A DNA stretch of 23,573 nt from Hormiphora californensis (taxonomy: Eukaryota > Ctenophora > Tentaculata > Cydippida > Pleurobrachiidae): positions 1,702,922 through 1,726,494 of the forward strand of contig CM035354.1 in NCBI GenBank assembly GCA_020137815.1, written 5' to 3'. This document shows, piece after piece, positions 1 to 6,260 of this stretch. The number at the start of each line of letters is the position of its first letter. Positions within the stretch are counted from its first letter, which is position 1. Under the pieces are notes generated by a model. The model saw only the letters and a program-made list of their open reading frames with translations, had not been told where the DNA came from and searched no databases. The position numbers and the translations under genes were made by a program.

Positions 1-365
1 AAAAAGGTTTAAAAAATCAAAGAAGGTGTCTGTAATAAGGTCCCCAGTACCTCAACTGATGCTAACTGGGGGGGGGGGGTGGACATGATAACCCTGCTAA
101 CTATATTTTCCAGCTCCTCAGAAGGATCAAGAAGTATTGAGAGCTGAGACACACGTGTATTATACGATACACTAAAATACGATACCGGTGTCCGGATGCA
201 GCACATTTTATACAGCACACAGTCCTGAATCCTAGTACAAACCCACCCCACGAAACCCCACTCCCCGAAACCTTACTACCCGAAACCCCACTCCCCACTC
301 CCCACTACCACACTCTCCGATTCTCTGTGTTACCATTTTAACACCCCTCCCTCTCTCTCTCTCAG
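1..365 (+). other. Intron of the sushi gene (5' side cut by window edge)
   Basis: No convincing exon is seen here. The stretch ends in a (CT)n pyrimidine tract and CAG at 363-365. Positions 250-310 hold short, imperfect repeats of the type CGAAACCCCACTCC. A G-run lies at 69-79. Two short open frames on the minus strand have no recognisable content. Confidence 0.6.
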
Positions 366-435
366 TCAAATGCATGCTGCCAAAGGTCAAGAACGGTACA
401 TTTTACATCGAGGATGGGCTTGAAGCTATACAGGA
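366..435 (+). CDS. Exon: first half of sushi module 1
   Basis: The acceptor is CTCTCAG at 359-365 and the donor is GTAAGT at 436-441. It is read with two bases completing a split codon and encodes KCMLPKVKNGTF, the start of a CCP domain (C, P, then NG). It ends with two bases of an Asp codon (phase 2), so this sushi domain is split across two exons. Confidence 0.75.
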
Positions 436-3400
436 GTAAGTTTTAGATGAACATCATTCATCATGTGAATCTAACCCAATAAATGGAATATTGTTAGTGG
501 TATTAGCCGTGTGTTTACATCCCTCCCTTCCCCTGTTAGCTCCTTTAAACCGTGTGTTTATAACCTCTCTTCCCTCCCCTCTCCTCTAGTGTCCTGTACG
601 GCACCATTCTGAAACCAAACTGCGATGATGGATTCCAGAGACAAGGCCCAGACACAGTGACATGTGGTGCTGATGGGACATTTGGGGCTGCAAACTTTGA
701 ATGTGTCGGTAAGAACTGACCTTTGAACTGACAAGAGCTACTGTATTTGCATCTTCTGATTTCTTCTAACCCCCTAAACCTAGTTTTCTATCGAAAGACC
801 CACTTCAGATCTGAATGTGGTGACATGCCCCACCCTTGACTCCAACTTTGGTACAATGGAGTGTGACGTCACGAAAGATCCAGTAGAATGTACCTACTTC
901 TGCCCAGCGGACAACTATTTTGAGCTTGATGATGTTATGGTGTCCAAACAGACTGTGACATGTGATTCTAGTACAGCTAAATGGAGTCACATGAGCTCTA
1001 GCAACCCATTGGGAACATTTCCACAGTGCTCAGGTACAAATTAAAGCTCCCGTAAGTTGGGGCTGACAGACAGCCGGTCTCTAGCTTCCTTCTCCCCACA
1101 GTATTAATAAAAGTATAACACACTTCCTTCTCCCCAATAGTAACACCCCCTTCCTTCTCCCCCATAATAACACCCCTTCTCCCCCATAGTAACACCCCTT
1201 CTCCCCCATAGTAACACCCCTTCTCCCACATAGTAACACCCCTTCTCCCACATAGTAACACCCCTTCTCCCACATAGTAACACCCCTTCTCCCACATAGT
1301 AACACCCCTTCTCCCACATAGTAACACCCCTTCTCCCACATAGTAACACCCCTTCTCCCACATAGTAACACCCCGTCTCCCCCATAGTAACACCCCTTCT
1401 CCCCCATAGTAACACCCCTTCTCCCCCATAGTAACACCCCTTCTCCCCCATAGTAACACCCCTTCTCCACCATAGTAACACCCCTTCTCCCCCATAGTAA
1501 CACCCCTTCCCCCCATAGTAACACCCATTCCTTCTCCTCCATAATAACACCCCTTCTCCCCCATAGTAACACCCCTTCTCCCCCATAGTAACACCCCTTC
1601 TCCCACATAGTAACACCCCTTCTCCCACATAGTAACACCCCTTCTCCCACATAGTAACACCCCTTCTCCCACATAGTAACACCCCTTCTCCCACATAGTA
1701 ACACCCCTTCTCCCACATAGTAACACCCCTTCTCCCACATAGTAACACCCCGTCTCCCCCATAGTAACACCCCTTCTCCCCCATAGTAACACCCCTTCTC
1801 CCCCATAGTAACACCCCTTCTCCCCCATAGTAACACCCCTTCTCCACCATAGTAACACCCCTTCTCCCCCATAGTAACACCCCTTCCCCCCATAGTAACA
1901 CCCATTCCTTCTCCTCCATAATAACACCCCTTCTCCCCCATAGTAACACCCCTTCTCCCCCATAGTAACACCCCTTCCCCCCATAGTAACACCCATTCCT
2001 TCTCCTCCATAGTAACACCCCTTCTCCCCCATAGTAACATCCCTTCTCCCCCATAGTAACACCCCTTCCTTCTCCCCCATAGTAACACCCCTTCTCCCCC
2101 ATAGTAACACCCCTTCTCCCACATAGTAACACCCCGTCTCCCCCATAGTAACACCCCTTCTCCCCCATAGTAACACCCCTTCTCCCCCATAGTAACACCC
2201 CTTCTCCCCCATAGTAACACCCCTTCTCCACCATAGTAACACCCCTTCTCCCCCATAGTAACACCCCTTCCCCCCATAGTAACACCCATTCCTTCTCCTC
2301 CATAGTAACACCCCTTCTCCCCCATAGTAACATCCCTTCTCCCCCATAGTAACACCCCTTCCTTCTCCCCCATAGTAACACCCCTTCTCCCCCATAGTAA
2401 CACCCCTTCCTTCTCCCCCATAGTAACATCCCTTCTCCCCATAGTGACAGACACCGCTACCTACATCACCATGACAACGAAGTTAGGATTCTCAGGAGCA
2501 ACCACCTGCCCCTCTAGTGATGCGAACATAAAAAGTGGACTACAAACCACCTTCCAGAGCTCCAGTTCCTCGGGCTACTCCTGCATGAAGAGTAGTTGTG
2601 CTATATCAGAAGCATCCTGCAGTGTAACAGGCTCAGTGGTCTACTTCACATTTACAGTGAATCAGACCAGTGGGGATCTCTCCTCTGATGCGGTGATATC
2701 AGCATTTCAGACACAGCTAGCCAGTGATGTGGAGGAGAAGAAGCTGGCAGTGACAGTGACAACAGGGGGTAAACGGAGAAAGAGGGATACTAGTTTTACC
2801 AGTAATGGCGAGCAGTCATCAACCACATACTCATCGTTATGTTCATCTGGATCTGGGAGCATAGGTAGCAAATGCTGTAAGTATAGAACTGCACGTGCAG
2901 TACCCCCCCCCCCACTTATCCTTACCAACGGGCAGGATCCTGCAGTGAAATGTCCGACCTCTCACTGACCAAATCTCCCTCCCCCTGTACCTATCTCTCA
3001 CTATTGCTGACCAACCCTCCCCTCCCCAGTGAAATGTCCGACCTCTAACTGATCAACCCCCCCCCCCCCAGTGAAATGTCCGACGGGTACCTACGAAAGT
3101 GATGGAAACTGTGAATACTGCGCTAAAGGTTCCTATAGCAACACCGCTGGTAGCACAAGTTGTACCTCGTGTTCTGGATCCCTTACTACTATCACAACTG
3201 GTTCAGATAGCATCACCGACTGTATTAGTAAGTAGCTGCATGTCATAGTAATGTGCTTTAGAACAGCTGCTCTCAACTACCACCTCTCTGATCTACCTCG
3301 ACAACTATCCGCCTTCTCTCCCCACAGACCAGTGCACAGTTTCCTCGGTAACTAACGGGTTCGCATCGCCCAGTGCCGGGTACACTGTGGCCCAAGGGAC

Positions 3401-4738
3401 AGTCATTAGCACCTTCTGCAACTCAAACTATGCCATCACATTCGGGGGAAATAACTCTGCGATGTGCAACAGTACCCAACCAACATGCAAACGTGAGTTG
3501 TGCAACTCTGGATTAGTGTCAGTTTTCCACTAGCTGTGATCTAGTAAAATGCTAACGATGTTTTCACTATTGGTAATATGGAATTAGTATTACCCCTGTC
3601 AGAGCATTGGCCTGACCCTATTCTCATTTCTCTCAAGGTTATTAGCCCCATCTATATCATCTTCCCTTTTCAATACCCCCCCCCTCTCCCTGTAGAGATG
3701 TGCACGGTCAAGAAGGTGAGTGGTGACGCTGATACAACCCTCAAGACTGGCTCTGAACTAGCCATGAACCAGAAGGTGGCCTACACATGTAAAAATGATG
3801 AGGAGGGGAAGTTCAATGTTGCATGTGATGTGACTGGAGATGAACTATCTGTATCGTGCCCCAGTAAGTTTGGGATATAGCTCTAGACAAGAGATTCATT
3901 AATTTCACGTGACATATTAGAGATTCTAAAACTTTCCTAGTAGTACTCTCCTAGTGTCTGCACTAAAGTAAAACAAGAACATTAGCCATGAGACCTCAGG
4001 TGTCAGGGGGTAAACAGCCCTGAAATCTCAGGACCTGAGGTTCAGTGACTGTTGTCCCCTATAATACCTCGCCCATTCCACAGGTATAACGGGTCTGATA
4101 ATTGGGGTTGTATTTGGAGTTTTGTTCATTACCCTCGCTGTGATAGTATCCGTTAGAGTCTACCAAATCAAGACACGACCCGAGTAAGTGATTCAAATGT
4201 GTTTTATTTGTACCATGGTCGATACACTAATATCGGGTATGTTGGACGGGCGCCCTCTTCTGATTAGATGCTCAGATTGGGTCGGCGCTGCCAAGCAGTG
4301 CGGAAGGGGGCATGGGACCGCGGTAAGCCAATGTTGGCTTTCTAATATTCTGAATTGCAGATTTATTGACGTATCAACTGTGCCAGACCTGAGCCCTGAT
4401 TCTGTTATTGGCGTCGTCCGGGGGAAAATGGTCAACTACTCTCACCAAATCTAGGTCTGCCGCTTTCTGCAAATGATCACACAAAAAGACACCCACTTTA
4501 GAAACCCAACCAGAAAGCGGCAGACTCGATAACTACCATCACTAACACTCTGATGTTATTTCAGGACACCCCCGGCCCCTCCACCCCTGCCCTGCTAGGA
4601 AGGGAGAAGACACCACCGCCTCCCCCTGAGGTAACCCCTGATCTGAAGAGTCGGGTGTTGGCAGCACCTGGTGATGCCATTGGCAAGGTGGGGAACCAAA
4701 TGAACCAGAACCTAAAGAGAATGAGCATTAATGTCTAA
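366..4738 (+). CDS. Sushi/CCP and Eph-like-module single-pass membrane protein gene (5' partial, 9 exons visible)
   Basis: I read this gene as join(366-435, 590-708, 809-1033, 2445-2876, 3072-3227, 3328-3492, 3696-3863, 4084-4183, 4565-4738). All introns are GT-AG, and most lie in phase 1, as expected for shuffled extracellular modules. Module order is two sushi/CCP domains, a Ser/Thr-rich domain ending in a KRRKRD furin-type site, an Eph-receptor-like (GCC2_GCC3 type) cysteine module, two sushi-like modules, a hydrophobic helix and a Pro-rich tail. Similar module mixes occur in SVEP1-like proteins, but I cannot name an orthologue. The first visible exon starts in phase 1, so the signal peptide and N-terminus lie upstream of the window. 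The final join (4183 to 4565) does not keep the frame of the long downstream tail, so the 3' end of the model is uncertain. Role inferred: cell-surface adhesion or receptor protein. Confidence 0.8.
590..708 (+). CDS. Exon: second half of sushi module 1
   Basis: The acceptor is CTCTAG at 584-589 and the donor is GTAAGA at 709-714. It encodes the later CCP elements: a Cys after GTILKPN, a GF motif, then TVTCGADGTF and a last Cys before the splice. It ends in phase 1. Just upstream, 507-539 and 550-589 are two copies of the same intron end (see findings). Confidence 0.8.
809..1033 (+). CDS. Exon: sushi-like module 2
   Basis: The acceptor is CTTCAG at 803-808 and the donor is GTACAA at 1034-1039. 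This symmetric 1-1 exon encodes a full module of about 75 residues, starting DLNVVTCPTLDSNFG and ending FPQCS. Cys spacing fits a CCP-like fold with one extra Cys pair (ECDVTKDPVECTYFC). The donor leads into the 1.4-kb minisatellite intron. Confidence 0.8.
1034..2444 (+). repeat. Intron made almost wholly of a 22-bp minisatellite that repeats its own splice acceptor
   Basis: From about 1125 to 2444 the intron is about 59 tandem units of 22 bp. Each unit has a TAGTAAC element, then a C/T-rich run, then CATAG. The true acceptor at 2443-2444 (CCCCATAG before the exon) is simply the last unit. Variants (CCCACATAG, CCACCATAG, CCCCGTCTCC, ACCCATTCC) recur in order with a higher-order spacing near 380 bp (the CCCCGTCTCC variant at about 1371, 1748 and 2132). 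The G-rich minus strand has no TAA, TAG or TGA in the unit, which explains the huge overlapping minus-strand open frames. They are not taken as genes. Confidence 0.95.
2445..2876 (+). CDS. Exon: unique extracellular domain with furin-type site
   Basis: This single 432-nt exon (phase 1 to phase 1; donor GTAAGT at 2877-2882) encodes about 144 residues. They start VTDTATYITMTT and are rich in Ser and Thr, with Cys near TTCP, SCMKSSC and EASC. A central stretch, VVYFTFTVNQTSG, looks beta-rich. It is followed by GGKRRKRDTSF, a strong dibasic/furin-like cleavage motif. I do not recognise the family. The context, between CCP and Eph-like modules in a membrane protein, suggests a proteolytically matured ectodomain. 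Confidence 0.8.
2877..3071 (+). repeat. Intron with three copies of the acceptor plus the first 13 exon bases
   Basis: The sequence CAG followed by TGAAATGTCCGAC occurs at 2943-2958, 3027-3042 and 3069-3084. Only the last one opens into the Eph-like exon. After the first two copies the frame reads LKCPTS plus one residue and stops (TGA). They therefore look like decoy acceptors made by partial tandem duplication of the junction. The second and third copies are separated by poly-C. Confidence 0.85.
3072..3227 (+). CDS. Exon: Eph-receptor-like (GCC2_GCC3 type) cysteine module
   Basis: It encodes CPTGTYESDGNCEYCAKG and then SYSNTAGSTSCTSC, closing with DSITDC. This is the CPxGTY...CxxCxxGxYxxxxGxxxCxxC pattern of the Ephrin-receptor-like/TNFR-type module found next to sushi domains in SVEP1 and SCUBE proteins. 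It is a symmetric 1-1 exon. The donor is GTAAGT at 3228-3233. Confidence 0.85.
3328..3492 (+). CDS. Exon: sushi-like module 3
   Basis: The acceptor is CCACAG at 3322-3327 and the donor GTGAGT at 3493-3498. It is a symmetric 1-1 exon. It encodes QCTVSSVTNGFASPSAGY, then TVISTFCNSNYAI and ends QPTCK. The CxxxxxxNG start, a central Cys and a final C match a CCP domain. Confidence 0.8.
3598..3616 (+). repeat. 19-bp dispersed motif GTCAGAGCATTGGCCTGAC, single copy
   Basis: It lies in the intron 3493-3695. The same 19 bp occur as pairs at 8299-8368 and 10210-10262. The ends GTCAG and CTGAC are inverted copies of each other. Confidence 0.8.
3696..3863 (+). CDS. Exon: sushi-like module 4
   Basis: The acceptor is CTGTAG at 3690-3695 and the donor GTAAGT at 3864-3869. 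It is a symmetric 1-1 exon. It encodes MCTVKKVSGDADTTLKTG, then KVAYTCKNDEEGKF and SVSCP. The Cys pattern fits a CCP domain, although the usual Trp before the last Cys is missing. Confidence 0.75.
4084..4183 (+). CDS. Exon: transmembrane helix
   Basis: It encodes SITGLIIGVVFGVLF followed by ITLAVIVSV, a single hydrophobic helix of about 23 residues. The basic stretch RVYQIKTRP then acts as a stop-transfer, so the N-terminal side is extracellular. The donor is GTAAGT at 4184-4189 and the exon ends in phase 2. Without splicing, the next codon would be a stop. Confidence 0.85.
4184..4564 (+). other. Intron with a 15-bp inverted repeat and a possible alternative last exon
   Basis: GTCTGCCGCTTTCTG at 4455-4469 is the exact inverse of 4511-4525. 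A good acceptor (GAATTGCAG, ending 4360) is in frame with the transmembrane exon. It would give a tail of about 32 residues ending at the stop 4452-4454 (...NYSHQI). A second acceptor (GATGCTCAG, ending 4275) with a strong donor GTAAGC at 4323 is also present, but the gap between 4323 and 4360 is only 38 nt. No choice can be made from sequence alone. Confidence 0.4.
4565..4738 (+). CDS. Last exon: proline-rich cytoplasmic tail
   Basis: The acceptor is TATTTCAG at 4557-4564. The long frame reads DTPGPSTPALLGREK, TPPPPPEVTP and then MNQNLKRMSINV, stop TAA at 4736-4738. It has the look of a real cytoplasmic tail. Joining 4183 directly to 4565 puts it out of frame by one base and gives a short ETPPAPPPLPC end instead. 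Either a small exon between them is missed, or there is a one-base error, or the short tail is the real one. Confidence 0.55.
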   Translation, partial: DTPGPSTPALLGREKTPPPPPEVTPDLKSRVLAAPGDAIGKVGNQMNQNLKRMSINV

Positions 4739-4832
4739 CAGGGACTGATTTTTAAAAGCGGGACTTTTAGGGGTGGAGAGAGACTATATTGTGGTGGCTG
4801 TTTAGGAATATTGGTTTTTATGAAAGTTGTAG

Positions 4833-4838
4833 AATAAA
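4833..4838 (+). promoter_or_regulatory. Poly(A) signal AATAAA of the sushi gene
   Basis: This is the canonical hexamer about 95 nt after the stop codon at 4738, in AGAATAAATGCTG. It is followed by GT-rich sequence (CTGTTTGG, then GATGTGAGACTGTGA), as expected for a cleavage site. Confidence 0.65.
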
Positions 4839-5068
4839 TGCTGTTTGGATCACATCGCGCTGATGTGAGACTGTGACCTTGACGTGAGACTGTGAAGTGA
4901 TCGAACCTATACAGGCAGTGGTGACGAGAGCCGCCATGGACTGGTAGGAACTGTCACTAGATACTTAAAATTAGGTAGGTGTGGCGTCATTGTATAATGA
5001 ATGATGTAATGACATATTCTAAAACCATTATTTTACCAAGTAGAAAACATTGAGTTATTTAATACTCT

Positions 5069-5471
5069 TGCAGAGAGAAAGAAATCAGTGAACACTTAAC
5101 TAGTTAACTAGTTACACAATTGACAAGTTCATGTGTTGCCACGTTAGATATGAGTCTCATTATCAATAAGTTGATGTAATAAATAGGGACAAATTGAGAC
5201 TCGTTGATTTTATTTCAGGAATAACTCCTGAAATAAAATCAACGAGTCTCAATTTGTCCCTATTTATTACATCAACTTATTCTTAACTAGTTGTTCTAGA
5301 ATTATGTCGTGTTGTCATGGCTACAATTATACTCCCCTCAGCTGTCAGCAGCTTTTGCAGTTACATCATAGTAGGGTAGTATGCTAAAGAAACTGTCTGA
5401 CTAAATACCAACCCTTTTATATATTTCTAGAAGAATTCCCTAAAAAGTGTTCACATTCTTTCTCTCTGCAG
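5069..5471. repeat. Foldback element with outer imperfect arms
   Basis: TGCAGAGAGAAAGAAATCAG followed by TGAACACTT, near 5070-5098, pairs with the inverse of 5445-5471 (AAGTGTTCACATTC...CTCTGCA). The perfect hairpin 5165-5281 lies between them. ACTAGTTAACTAGTT on the left and AACTAGTTGTTCTAG on the right also resemble inverse copies. This is like a MITE or foldback transposon, but no target-site duplication is clear. Confidence 0.5.
5165..5281. repeat. Perfect hairpin, 56-bp arms and 5-nt loop
   Basis: Arms 5165-5220 and 5226-5281 are exact inverse complements around ATAAC. AATAAA occurs at 5178-5183 and 5232-5237 on the + strand and at 5209-5214 and 5263-5268 on the - strand. Both converging genes would thus meet poly(A) hexamers here. 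It could be a young foldback element, a small-RNA precursor, a two-way 3' end, or a snap-back artefact of sequencing or amplification. Confidence 0.9.
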
Positions 5472-5973
5472 TACATTGTGTTACGAATTAAAGAAATCAG
5501 GGTTTGTGGAAAAGGTGCGTCAAATGAAGCGAGGTTATTAAAAGCGTTCAATATGAAAAAAGGGGGGCTGTATTTCAGTAACATTTCATTGAGTTTGTGC
5601 CGAGTACTAGCATGCCTGATCTCTCTCTCACCCCTCAACAACATTGAGTGTGCCTGACTTATATAACTTGATCTTCGGCACCTGCCAGTCCACACAATTA
5701 GGTTGGCCCTCTGTGAGCCCTGTCTGACTGAACCTCTCTCTCTCTCTCTCTCTCTCCCTCTGTCCTAGGTCTGATTCTATAGCACAGGAACATGATCTCT
5801 GACAGTGTGACACACAGTTGGAAATGTGCCCAGTAGGTATAACACAGTCACACTCTGAAAACATCCCCCAAAACAGCTGAACTTTCTGAACAAGGCGGCC
5901 TAGGTGTCTCCTATCTGTTTCATATGTGTTTCATATCATTCTGAACAAGGCGATGTCTCTCTCTCTCTCTCTC

Positions 5974-6260
5974 TCATGTGGAGTAAGAAGGTCTATAACG
6001 TTTTGGTAACTTGTTCACCACTGATATCCTCTTTTGAATTGTGTTCTTAATGGGCTCATGGTCATCAACACCGTTCGTGCTGTTTGAATCTGAGTGTTTC
6101 TGTTTTCTAAAGGGCTGCTGTTGAAAGTCCGAGATGACCTTGGTGAGGAGTGCCATCCAGGCGATCTTGGACTCAGGGGTGGGCATACTGAATGTGTAGA
6201 GTCCCGTGCAGTATTTCAATCTGTTGTAGGTGGTGAGAGAGATACAGTTCTTGTTGCCAC
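5974..6260 (-). CDS. RhoGEF exon 13: end of PH domain and C-terminus
   Basis: The acceptor is TCCGCAG next to 6260. The exon completes the PH domain: NKNCISLTTYNRLKYC, then GLYTFSMPTPESKIAWMALL, with the invariant PH helix Trp (about 574). A basic, Ser-rich tail ends RYRPSYST. The stop TGA (5976-5974) is fused to a (GA)n microsatellite. Confidence 0.85.

Larger units (their letters stand above)
4840..5973. other. Convergent intergenic region
   Basis: This lies between the 3' ends of the sushi gene (+) and the RhoGEF gene (-). It holds a short tandem pair (GATGTGAGACTGTGA and GACGTGAGACTGTGA, about 4861-4895), the hairpin at 5165-5281 with imperfect outer arms, a (CT)n run at 5734-5756 and the RhoGEF 3' UTR. 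No coding exon is supported. Confidence 0.7.

Noticed and set aside
998-2454. Minus-strand open frames of 440-465 codons in all three frames with a 22-residue repeat
   Set aside because: They result from a 22-bp unit that lacks stop trinucleotides on that strand; all three frames give the same repeat, and the region is an intron of the + strand gene.
2444-2968. Exon at 2445 extended as one open frame to 2968
   Set aside because: The strong donor GTAAGT at 2877 and the Eph-like exon at 3072 in matching phase show splicing; the last part of the frame is intron with a decoy acceptor.
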